The position numbers and the translations under genes were made by a program. Positions 23,496-34,101 of a DNA stretch of 64,000 bases are shown here, piece by piece (within the stretch, counting starts at the first letter, position 1; every line of letters starts with the position of its first letter). A model generated the notes under the pieces. It saw nothing but the letters and a program-made list of their open reading frames with translations, did no database searches and was not told the DNA's origin. This stretch comes from Strigamia acuminata. Taxonomy: Eukaryota > Arthropoda > Chilopoda > Geophilomorpha > Linotaeniidae. Location of the stretch: assembly GCA_949358305.1 (NCBI GenBank), contig OX442323.1:2542001-2606000 (forward strand). The letters run 5' to 3'.

Positions 23496-26400
23496 ATGTC
23501 CGAAGAAACGCAATACAGTTTGTGGCAACTGCTCCCGGACTCGGTCCTGCTCTACATATTCAGCTATCTAGACTCGAAGGAGATATTAAAGTGCGGCGAA
23601 ACGTGCAAAACGTGGCACCGGGTTTCCTACGACGAGTTTCTATGGCGCGACATATTTTACAAGGATTGGAAGATTCCTTACGGAACGAGTCGAAAACCCG
23701 ACAAATTGTCGTGGTTCGACGAGTACAAGCGACTCAAATACCGCACGCCGATGATCGCCACTGAGATTTTGTACGAGCACACGAATCAAGTGCTGCACGT
23801 GAGTTTTTCGCACAATGGCGAAATGTTCGCGACGAGTTCGAAGGACGGATTTATTAAGGTGATTTTGGGATTTCGGGGGATTTTGGACGGTTTGTTGAGT
23901 GATTTTGATTTGTTTTTTTAGGTTTGGAATTCGAATTATCCGGCTAGTATTCGGCATAGTGTTGATATGAAGAATTATGGGTGGAAATACACGCAGTTTT
24001 CTCAGTTTAATGAGTCGGATACGCTGTTGCTCGTTTCGGGTGTGCATACGGGGCTTAATAACAGCAATGGAGAGATTGTTGTTTTCAGTGTGGATGGTAA
24101 ATTTTCGAGTCGTTGATGATTTTAATGCAAAATTGGATGGATTTTTTGAAAATGTTGACTGAAGTAGTGAATTTTATTGAAATTTTGCACTAAAATAGCT
24201 AATAAAATTGAAATTTTGCGTTAAAATAGTCGAAAAATTGAAATTTTGTGTTAAAATAATCGAAAAATTGAAATTTTGTGTTAAAATAATCGAAAAATTG
24301 AAATTTTTTGCTGAAATAGTCGAGAAATTGTAATTTTGTGTTGAAATCGTCCAAAAAATTGGAACTTCGTACGAATTAGTCAAAGAATTTAAATTTTTAT
24401 TCGGAATATTTTTTTATTTTAAATTATAATTTGATGCTAAATTAATCCAAAGTAAATTGAAATTTTGTGCTGAAATTATCCCGAAAAACTCGAATTTTGT
24501 GCTAAAATAATTCAAAAACATTGAAATTTCGCACAAAACACTCCAAAAATTGATATTTTATGCTAAAATAGTCTAAATAATTGAAATTTTGTGCCGTAAA
24601 AGCCCAAAAAAAATCGAAATTCCGTACGAAAATAACCAAAAACTCCAACCAATTGAAATTTTGGACAAAAATAGTAAAAAAAACTCGACCCAAATCGACA
24701 AAAAATCTATTTCCAAACGAAATTTCCTCCTAAAACAATTCAAAACAAAACAAAAGCTTAAAATTCGTTTCAGGTGAATTTCTCTACCAAAGCAAAGTCG
24801 CCAACAAACCCTACGACATCTTCGGCACTTGGTACAACGACATCTACCTACTCTCGGGCCAACTCCTATGGCTCGGCCAAATGGTCTCCAGCTCCGTCTT
24901 ATGGCTCAACTACGCCTACCAAGAGACCGAAGCGCCCAACAAAGCCGTCGTGACGAAACTCTACAAATTCTACAACCGAAACGCCAGCTCGATCCGAACG
25001 ATCATCATCGCCAACTGCGTGTCGCGCGACGACGACACCGACGCCAACGAGCAAATCCTGATGGAGAGCGTTTCGCACGTGCGCGGCAACCCCTTCTCGC
25101 ACACGAGCATCAACCTGGAACGCCAGCAAGGCAGCAGCGCGGCCGAGAGCGCGCACCCGAGCGCCGCGCCGCGCCGGAAAGAGCAAAAGGACCGGCGCCT
25201 GCGCCGCATCACCGACCCGGACAACCTGGACGACCTGGGCCGATCCATCCTGCTCGAGTACGACTTCAGCGACGACGAGTCGGATTTCGACGACCTGATG
25301 ATGGCGGAGAATCTGCAGCAGCCGGTGCCGCCGACGCCGGCGATTTTCGCGCCGAATCCGGCGGTGGTGGAGGCGACGCGCGAGAGGCGGCGCGGGAAGA
25401 TGCAGTTGGGCGACGGCGATGTTTTGGACTCGCGCGACAAGTATTTGATTTTTACGACGGGGTTTCGGACTTATACGCCGCACCAGATCGGGTTTAAGCG
25501 GATTAAGCCGTTCATGTTTCGGGATAAGATCAATATGAATTTGAACGATCGGTTGGCGGAGCAGCAGGAGAGGAATGTGAATCAGCCGAACGCGGAGCAT
25601 AATTATGAGGATGAGTTGAGTGTGCAGCACATGTTCGATAAGGTGGATCATGTGATTGATTTGCACGGGCATATTATCGGGATGGCGTTGTCGCCGGATC
25701 ACAGGTGAGTTTTTGTCGGTTTTTGGTATCAAAACGTCGGTTTTTGGTGTCAAAACGTCGGTTTTTGGTATCAAAACGTCGGTTTTTGGTATCAAAACGT
25801 CGGTTTTTGGTATCAAAACGTCGGTTTTTCATATCAAAACGTCGGTTTTTGAATTTTTGGTATCAAAACATCAGTTTTTGGTATCAAAACATCAGTTTTT
25901 GGTATCAAAACCTCAGTTTTTGGTATCAAAACCTCAGTTTTTGGTATCAAAACTTCAGTTTTTGGTATCAAAACCTCAGTTTTTGGTATCAAAACCTCAG
26001 TTCTTGGTATCAAAACCTCAGTTTTTGGTATCAAAACCTCAGTTCTTGGTATCAAAACCTCAGTTTTTGGCATCAAAACCTCAGTTTTTGGTATCAAAAC
26101 GTCAGTTTTTGTGTTTTTGGTATCAAAACGTCAGCTTTTAGTATGAAAACATCAGTTTTTACTATCAAAACATCAGTTTTTGGTAAAACGTCAGTTTTTA
26201 GTATCGAAAAAAACCGGTTTTTGGTATCAAATCGTCGGTTTTTTATTTCAAAACGTCAGTTTTTGAATTTTTGGTATCAAAGCGTCAGTTTTTAGTATCA
26301 AAACGTCAATTTTTGGTATCAAAACGTCAGTTTTTGAATTTTTGGTATCAAAGCGTCAGTTTTTAGTATCAAAACGTCAATTTTTGGTATCAAAACGTCA

Positions 26401-27254
26401 ATTTTTGGTATCAAAACGACAATTTTTGGTATCAAAACGACAATTTTTGGTATCAAAACGTCATTTTTCAATTTTTGCTACGAAAAATATTCGGTGTTTG
26501 TGATTAAACATCAATTTCTGATACTAGGAAATGTTTTAATTGAGTTATTTCGTAGCAATTACCTAAAAAAATTAGGCTCGCCTAGTTTACCCTGCGAGAC
26601 TCATTCAATTTCTACTTCTGAAAATGTTGACGAAATTTACCAGCTCAAAATAACCGAACCACTTACTGTAATTGAAAACTTCCACAAGTGGAAAAACAAC
26701 TATTTTTAAAGCCCCAAATATAAATTTTTTGAAAGAATACAAACAAAATACAGCAAATTGCAAAATTCCAGGTACTTGTACGTGAACAACAGACCGTGGC
26801 CGAAAGACTGCCAGATCTCAAATCCCATGCAACCGCCTCCAATAGCGCAGGAAATCGACATCCACGTGATCGACCTGTTGACGCTTCAAGAAGTCGGCGT
26901 CATGTTACGCTCCCACAAAGCGTACACGTCCAACGACGAGTGTTTCTTTATTTTCTTGGACGTTTCCAACGACTTTGTCGCCAGGTGATTCCATTAATTT
27001 CCCATTTGACGATTTATTAAATCCGATTTCGATGTTTGATTGATTCTAGCGGGGCCGAAGACCAACACGGCTACCTGTGGGATCGACACTACGGAATTTG
27101 TTTGTCGCGTTACAAGCACAGCGACGTTGTTAATTCGGTCGCGTTTAATCCCGTCGACTCCGAGATGCTCGTGACGGCCAGCGACGACCACACGTTGAAG
27201 ATTTGGAGGTCTCGGAACCGTGTTAACGAGATTAAAGAGAAGACGAAGGGTTAA
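23496..27254 (+). CDS. FBXW5: F-box/WD40 protein FBXW5
   Basis: FBXW5 is a substrate receptor of SCF (and DDB1-CUL4) ubiquitin ligases. Five exons (23496-23858, 23922-24096, 24774-25704, 26772-26984, 27050-27254) join in phase to 628 residues. The F-box is at about 6-50 (LWQLLPDSVLLYIFSYLDSK..CKTWHRVSYDEFLWRDIF). WD40 blades follow: residues 95-125 (VLHVSFSHNGEMFATSSKDG), then IFGTWYNDIYLLSGQLLWLG, MALSPDHRYLYVNNRPWP, DQHGYLWDRHYGICLSRYKH and the closing VTASDDHTLKIWRS. Between blades lies a long disordered acidic/basic insert (about 245-390) encoded by an unusually GC-rich part of exon 3. The length is somewhat above the human protein. Two introns are filled with minisatellites. Confidence 0.95.
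24165..24700. repeat. 29-bp minisatellite in FBXW5 intron 2
   Basis: The unit is AAATTGAAATTTTGTGTTAA plus AATAGTCGA, repeated with growing divergence from left to right across the intron. Confidence 0.9.
25717..26480. repeat. 21-bp minisatellite in FBXW5 intron 3
   Basis: The unit TTTTTGGTATCAAAACGTCG plus G is repeated about 30 times with point variants (ACGTCGG, ACATCAG, ACCTCAG). Variants are grouped in runs, the pattern expected from local unit duplication. The 21-bp period leaves long open frames on both strands that are not genes. Confidence 0.95.
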
Positions 27255-27599
27255 GTTGAGTAAAGCGAAGATTGCAATTGTTGTTATAAACATTTGCTTA
27301 TATTTTGGTATGACTGCTAGTTTATTTTAAATGTTAACCACTAAACTTGTTCGTCGCAATTACAGCTGTACAAAATGTATTTTTATTTATTACAATTAAA
27401 CTAATGATAATGATAATGACGTTTTAGCATATTTAATACATTTTTGCGACGACAAAACGCACAAATGTATTTTTAGGCCTAAAAGATTTAAAGAAATATG
27501 TGTTGTCAGAAATTGTGTTTATTTTCAAAAAATAATTTTTCTTTACATTACATTACTTAATTAATTATGTATAAATTATATATAACAAATAAAAGGACA
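27255..27599. other. 3' flank of FBXW5
   Basis: AT-rich, with short TAATGATAATGATAATGACG repeats near 27403. No gene is seen. Confidence 0.5.
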
Positions 27600-27607
27600 C
27601 CTACTTA

Positions 27608-27775
27608 CAGGGGCGGATTTAGCTTTTTGGAGGCCCTGGGCTTGAGGTTTTTTCGGGGTCCCTTTATCAAAATATATTTTTTTTCTCTAGAGTTGAACAT
27701 TGTGTCTTGGGGGCCTCCTAGAATTTGGGGGCCCTGGACTCAAGCCTTATTTGCCCAGATGTGAATCCGGCCCCG
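27608..27775. mobile_element. Short hAT-like MITE
   Basis: A 168-bp element with imperfect terminal inverted repeats (left CAGGGGCGGATTTAG; right end read on - as CGGGGCCGGATTCAC). It is flanked by CCTACTTA and ACTACTTA, an 8-bp duplication with one mismatch. It has no coding capacity. TIRs starting CAGGGG with an 8-bp TSD are typical of hAT elements. Confidence 0.75.
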
Positions 27776-27818
27776 ACTACTTAAATTGTATCCGTTAAAA
27801 AATGAGAGATTCGCTAAG

Positions 27819-28682
27819 TTAATTTTTCAATTGTACTTGAATATACAAAATGTTTATCGTTGTATCATAAACCTCTGAAAATTGGATGGGAAGTTTAGGG
27901 ATTTCCGTACGGTCGCTAAATCTGTCAAACTCATGAAATACCAGACGAAAAATCGAGAAATCAAAATGAGATTTGCGCACAACGTCAGTCCAATCATCGG
28001 GATTAGTAATAAACTGCACCGTGAGTAACAGCTTCAACTTGACACATTCCAAGAGATGAGCGACACATTCCGAGAGATCAGCGACAAGTGTATGGTCGAG
28101 AGATAGACTGTCGAGACAATGCCCAGCACAGGTGTCGAGGGATAGACCGTCGAGAGATTGGTTGGTCGATACATTGGTTGTCGAGAGGTTGGTTGGTCGA
28201 GACATTGGTTGAGAGAATGATACCCCATCGAATCTATAAATGCTTACAATGCTAACTGTATTCAGTGCAAACGATGCTTTCCGACAACACAATTCTTTAA
28301 AATTTTTAATGAGACACATCGGAAATTCAAAATCATCTTTGACCCCTAAACGAACGGACAAATGAGTAACAGATGATGATAAAATGCAATTTAAGAGGGG
28401 ATTAACGTGATCACACGGCTCATGCATATCCACCATTTGCAATTGTAAACACTTCAAATTTTTAAATTTTAATATTTTTACCCAAAAATTAGGGCTCTGG
28501 CCTTCATGTAATATGAGACTCAACTCCTCAAGGTGGACAAAACCAGGCCAATGTAATGGTAGTGTGGCAACGGCATTAAGCAAATGCTCAAATTCACATT
28601 GCAATATGGATGCGGATGTAAATTTTAAAATGGACGCCAATATATCTCGATCAAAAGTATTTACGTTTAAATATTTAATCTG
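27819..28682 (-). pseudogene. 3' part of interrupted NACHT gene (LRR-like C-terminus)
   Basis: From 28678 to the stop at 27819 the frame is open for 286 codons, and it continues exactly in frame from the NACHT part ending at 46104 if the retrotransposon and one TCTG duplicate are ignored. It contains leucine-rich repeat-like segments (HLEELSLILHEG, LKFKNLKCLQLQMVDM, SSSVTHLSVRLG). A low-complexity tandem insert at 28070-28215 (coding DGLSLDTCAGHCLDSLSLDH) looks like a recent expansion of a TCGAGAGATTGGTTGG-type unit inside the coding region. On its own this piece lacks a start codon and promoter. Confidence 0.75.
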
Positions 28683-28821
28683 TGTCGCGTCCTACTTGGT
28701 ATAGGTTTAAATAGCGCTAACGTGTAATACTTTACCTGTGATCAATTATGTAAATACCCAAATGAATACCAAATGTATGTAAATAAACAGGTAATTTATT
28801 CACCAGGCTTTATGCCTTTAA

Positions 28822-31800
28822 CCTTGGGGTATGTGTGCGGATTTTGTCGGGGGCGAAAGGGTCCCGCTTTTTAACATTACGGCGGCCTATACGTTGTTTC
28901 GTTGATCGCGACTGTGATGCGGAATTTGCGGATGTTGTTTTGGCCGAGTAGTTCGTGCGACCGAGCGCGTTTTGTTCGTTGCTTTTCGGTGTTCGGTGGG
29001 TTTTGTGACCGGTCAAGGGTTTCGCTAAAACGTGGTTTTTGTGACGGGAGGGAGGGGGGATCGGTTCATGTGCTCCGAACGCGCCGCGACGCGCCGTGAC
29101 TTGGGCCAAAAACGACCCGGTCGGAAACCGGGTCCCGGGCTTCGTCGAGGCGTGGTTTTTGAGAACGGGGGGAGGGGGGGATCGGGTCGCGTGCTCCGAA
29201 AGCGCCGCGACGCGCCGTGACTTGGGCCAAAAACGACCCGGTCGGAAACCGGGTCCCGGGCTTCGTCGAGGCGTGGTCCCGATCGGGACAAACTCTTCCG
29301 GAAAATGTCCGGTGGAATGTTGAGAGTGTCGATGGACGACGTTCGAGTTTATATCGTAAGTAAGTAAGTATCTGACAAAACTTGCACAGAATTTTGTCAA
29401 CATTTGATAAATTTCCACAGAATTTAACGTTGTTTTGCTAAAACCTGCGGAAACGTGTCTAGTCGGGCAGAAACGTCTCGTAAAATGTTGCTGAAATTCC
29501 GTGGAAATTTGTCAAAAATTGACAAAAGTTGGTGACCGACCCACATCGCGTTGCGGCGCGGTCGGAGCACGCGACCCGATCCCCCCCCCCCCCTCCCCCC
29601 GTCCCCAAAAAACCACGCCTCGAGGAACCCCGAGGTTCGGTTTCCGACCGGGTCGCCTCTTGATCCGACTCGGGGCGCGTCACGGCGCGGTCGGAGGACG
29701 GCCCTCGCCCCCAAAAACCACACTCCGGGTCACGTGGTCTCGCACTCGACTTTTTCAGTTTTCCCGTTTTCGGCCCGTTACGGCCAAGGACCGTAACGGG
29801 TCGAAAACGGGCCGCAACGGGTCGAAAACGGCCGCAACGGGTCGAAAACGGCCCGCACGGGCCGTTAACGGGCCGCCGACGGTCCCGTCACAATCCCGTA
29901 ACGGCTCGCACGGGCCGTTAACGGGCCGCCGACGGTCCCGTCACGATCCCGTAACGGCTCGCACGGGCCGTTAACGGGCCGCCGACGGTTCCGTAACTAT
30001 CCCGTCACGGCTCGTGCGGGCCGTTAACGGGCCGCCGACAGTCCCGTCACGATCCCGTCACGGCCTGTGCGGGCCGTTAACGGGCCGTTAACGGGCCGTT
30101 AACGGCCCGTTAACGGCGTAAAACCAAAAACAGGATTCGAGATTAATGTCTATGAATGTTGTACGCGTTTTCACGTACGTGTTGTCGGTTGTTGATTTTT
30201 TCGATTTACGCCGTAACGGCCCGTTAACGGCCCGTTAACGGCCCGTCAACGGCCCGTCAACGGCCCGCAACGGCCCGCACGGGCCGTTAACGGGCCGTCG
30301 ACGATCCCGTCACGATCCCGCAACGGCCCGCACGGGCCGTTAACGGGCCGCTGACGGTCCCGTCACGATCCCGTCACGGCCTTCGTTCCCGGACTTCGGC
30401 TCGCCGACGGCCCGTACGACCTCACGCGGGCCGTTAACGGGCCGTTAACGGCCCGTTAACGGCCCGTTAACGGCGTAAAACCAAAAACAGGATTCGAGAT
30501 TAATGTCTATGAATGTTGTACGCGTTTTCATGTACGTGTTGTCGGTTGTTGATTTTTTCGATTCACGCCGTAACGGCCCGTTAACGGCCCGTTAACGGCC
30601 CGTCAACGGCCCGTCAACGGCCCGCAACGGCCCGCACGGGCCGTTAACGGGCCGTCGACGATCCCGTCACGATCCCGCAACGGCCCGCACGGGCCGTTAA
30701 CGGGCCGCTGACGGTCCCGTCACGATCCCGCAACGGCCCGCACGGGCCGTTAACGGGCCGTCGACGATCCCGTCACGATCCCGCAACGGCCCGCACGGGC
30801 CGTTAACGGGCCGCTGACGGTCCCGTCACGATCCCGCAACGGCCCGCACGGGCCGTTAACGGGCCGTCGACGGTCCCGTCACGATCCCGCAACGGCCCGC
30901 ACGGGCCGTTAACGGCCCGTTAACGGCCCGTTAACGGCCCGTTAACGGGGCAAAACCGAAAACAGGATTCGAGATTAATGTCTATGAATGTTGTACGCGT
31001 TTTCACGTACGTGTTGTCGGTTGTTGATTTTTTCGATTCACGCCGTAACGGCCCGTTAACGGCCCGTTAACGGCCCGTCAACGGCCCGTCAACGGCCCGC
31101 AACGGCCCGCACGGGCCGTTAACGGGCCGTCGACGATCCCGTCACGATCCCGCAACGGCCCGCACGGGCCGTTAACGGGCCGCTGACGGTCCCGTCACGA
31201 TCCCGTCACGGCCTTCGTTCCCGGACTTCGGCTCGCCGACGGCCCGTACGACCTCACGCGGGCCGTTAACGGGCCGTTAACGGCGTAAAACCAAAAACAG
31301 GATTCGAGATTAATGTCTATGAATGTTGTACGCGTTTTCATGTACGTGTTGTCGGTTGTTGATTTTTTCGATTCACGCCGTAACGGCCCGTTAACGGCCC
31401 GTTAACGGCCCGTCAACGGCCCGTCAACGGCCCGCAACGGCCCGCACGGGCCGTTAACGGGCCGTCGACGATCCCGTCACGATCCCGCAACGGCCCGCAC
31501 GGGCCGTTAACGGGCCGCTGACGGTCCCGTCACGATCCCGCAACGGCCCGCACGGGCCGTTAACGGGCCGTCGACGATCCCGTCACGATCCCGCAACGGC
31601 CCGCACGGGCCGTTAACGGGCCGCTGACGGTCCCGTCACGATCCCGCAACGGCCCGCACGGGCCGTTAACGGGCCGTCGACGGTCCCGTCACGATCCCGC
31701 AACGGCCCGCACGGGCCGTTAACGGCCCGTTAACGGCCCGTTAACGGCCCGTTAACGGGGCAAAACCGAAAACAGGATTCGAGATTAATGTCTATGAATG

Positions 31801-33373
31801 TTGTACGCGTTTTCATGTACGTGTTGTCGGTTGTTGATTTTTTCGATTCACGCCGTAACGGCCCGTTAACGGCCCGTTAACGGCCCGTCAACGGCCCGTC
31901 AACGGCCCGCAACGGCCCGCACGGGCCGTTAACGGGCCGTCGACGATCCCGTCACGATCCCGCAACGGCCCGCACGGGCCGTTAACGGGCCGCCGACGGT
32001 CCCGTCACGGTCCCGTCACGGCGCGTGCGGGCCGTTAACGGGCCGCCGACAGTCCCGTCACGATCCCGTCACGGCCTTCGTTCCCGGACTTCGGCTCGCC
32101 GACGGCCCGTACGACCTCACGCGGGCCGTTAACGGGCCGTTAACGGGCCGTTAACGGCCCGTTAACGGCCCGTTAACGGCGTAAAACCAAAAACAGGATT
32201 CGAGATTAATGTCTATGAATGTTGTACGCGTTTTCACGTACGTGTTGTCGGTTGTTGATTTTTTCGATTTACGCCGTTAACGGCCCGTTAACGGCCCGTT
32301 AACGGCCCGTCAACGGCCCGCATGGAGTCGTACGGGCCGTTAACGGGCCGCCGACGGTCCCGTCACGGTCCCGTCACGGCGCGTGCGGGCCGTTAACGGG
32401 CCGCCAACGGTCCCGTCACGATCCCGTCACGGCCCGTGCGGGCCGTTAACGGGCCGCCGACGGTCCCGTCACGATCCCGTAACGGCCCGTTACGGCCAAG
32501 GGCCGTAACGGGATAACTGAGAGAGTCGGGTGCGAGACCACGTGACCCGGAGTGTGGTTTTTGGGGGCGAGGGCCGTCCTCCGACCGCGCCGTGACGCGC
32601 CCCGGGTCGGATCAAGAGGCGACCCGGTCGGAAACCGAACCTCGGGGTTCCTCGGGGCGTGGTTTTTTGGGGACGGGGGGAGGGGGGGATTGGGTCGCGT
32701 GCTCCGACCGCGCCGCAACGCGCCGTGGGTCGGTCACCAACCTTTGTCAATATTTTATAAATTTCCACGGAATTTCAACAATGTTTTACATAAGTCCGTC
32801 AAATCGGGCAGAAATATCCCGTACAATGTCGCTGCAATTCTGTGGAAATTTATCAGATATTGACAAAATTCGGTGACGGGCGGAAGGGCGATTCCCGGGC
32901 GGAAGAGAGAGAGAGAGAGAGAAAGGGGGGACGGCCGGCGCCTACGCCGACGGGGCGCGGAGGGCGAGTGCACTGTTCACGCATGTGGGCGCGTGTGGAC
33001 GCTCGATTTACTGGCGCGTTGGACAAGTCAAAAAAAATTTCCCAATGTCTGACAAAAATTCCATCGAATCACGGCAATATTTGACAACACTTGCACAGAT
33101 TTTTAGCAACATTCACCGGCGAGGTCGTTGATGAACTCGCTTTACCCCGATGAATCTCGCGCGACAACAACCCTGCGAAAATACCAAATCTCGTACGAAT
33201 AATAAACACGGCGCAAACCGCACAAAAATCCACGACATAAAATCGAATGTCGTCTATCGGCACTCTCAGCATTCCCCCGGACATTTTCCGGAAGAGTTTG
33301 GTCCGGCCGGAATCCGAGGAATAGTCACTCCCAAAGTGCGGATTTTGCGGGTGCACTCGCTTCCGAAGGATAG
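28822..33373. mobile_element. GC-rich foldback/satellite block nested in the 3' LTR
   Basis: The block is 4552 bp. Arms of several hundred bases (about 29280-29760 and 32500-33310) are inverted copies of each other; for example AAACTCTTCCGGAAAATGTC at 29289 recurs inverted near 33295. Between them lies a tandem array. Outer segments include two direct copies of a 120-bp GC-rich unit at about 29030-29270 and a GA run at 32904. No long coding frame with recognisable domain exists. The structure is that of a non-autonomous foldback element with a satellite core. The exact termini cannot be defined because no TSD is seen. Confidence 0.7.
29790..32500. repeat. Palindromic GTTAACGG satellite with higher-order period near 812 bp
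   Basis: Monomers are built on CGGGCCGTTAACGGGCCG and CGGCCCGTTAACGGCCCG, alternating with CGATCCCGTCACGATCCCG phrases, in roughly 54-bp steps. A conserved non-palindromic spacer of about 115 bp (starting AAAACAGGATTCGAGATTAA) interrupts the array six times, near 30125, 30480, 30960, 31295, 31770 and 32190. Spacer-to-spacer distances recur as a pair, giving a higher-order repeat of about 810-813 bp. Confidence 0.85.
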
Positions 33374-34101
33374 AATACACTCAGTAATAATTCTAGAGTC
33401 GACGTGGTCAGCGTCGAACAAAGGATTTCTCAAGATGGCGTCGTCGATTCCGCGTGGTCGGCGGAACAAAGGCGGCGTCTCGAGTTGTCGTTAATTCGTC
33501 ACGGATTCGTCTTCACGGACGCGGTGGAATGCTCTTTCGAGTCTTCTATCCGTGCCTGTTGTCTAGGGTTTGTTTAGCGTCGCAGAGGCCTCGTCTAGGA
33601 ACTTTGGGGTTCCCTACAAAGCACTCGGACACTTACTTCGGCGAATAATCGTCTGGGCGATTATTCTGGGTGATTTCACAAGGGCTATTCTCGTGCTTTC
33701 GCAGGAATAGCTCGCAAGTGACTTCGTGAGAGTTACAGTTTGCACTTTACTCAGCGATCCTCGATCAATCCTAACTTGTAGTTGAAGTTGGCCTGACGGT
33801 GAGGTAGTTGCTGTGTTCTTGGTGTCGTTTGTGTAAGTTCTGTCTTTAGGCGGGAAACACAGCCTTTTATGCAGTGGGGTGAAGGGCCGGCGATCAACCA
33901 ATGGGGGCTGACCACCAGCCGCTTCCTCCCCCTCGGGGCACACACCTGCCATGGGGAGGTGGAGCCAACTCGGGGGGGAACGACTCTTTAATCATAGTGA
34001 CTCATAGGACAAGTATCCGCCCTGGGGGGACACTTATCCAACTGGGTCACCACACGTCCCTCCTCCAGCTTCGATCTCGGATCGGAGCGATCTCAATTTT
34101 C

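Larger units (their letters stand above)
28683..34054 (-). repeat. 3' LTR with nested insert
   Basis: LTR sequence is at 34054-33374 and 28821-28683; together they equal the 820-bp 5' LTR. The insert 28822-33373 falls between GCCTTTAA and AATACACTC (+ strand) and has no target duplication. The purine-rich tract GGAGGAGGGACG lies directly before the LTR on the - strand (34066-34055). Confidence 0.9.

Noticed and set aside
24829-25816. Long Arg/His/Pro-rich frames on both strands
   Set aside because: Shadow frames of GC-rich FBXW5 exon 3; only the frame joined by the splice sites matches FBXW5.
25656-26295. Long open frames with FWYQNLS/FLVSKRR repeats
   Set aside because: They lie wholly in the 21-bp minisatellite of an FBXW5 intron; the period of seven codons keeps frames open on both strands.
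25717-26480. CRISPR-like array of regular short repeats
   Set aside because: Units are contiguous with no unique spacers, the genome is eukaryotic, and the array is intronic.
28810-29974. Arg/Pro-rich frames in the GC-rich block
   Set aside because: Low-complexity translations of inverted and tandem repeats, no start context or domain, and mirrored in the opposite arm.
28822-33373. Ordinary transposon insertion with target duplication
   Set aside because: Comparison with the other LTR shows an exact join without any duplicated bases, so a standard cut-and-paste insertion cannot be claimed.
33454-33952. Frames inside the LTR
   Set aside because: Present identically in both LTRs; antisense or chance frames without domain.
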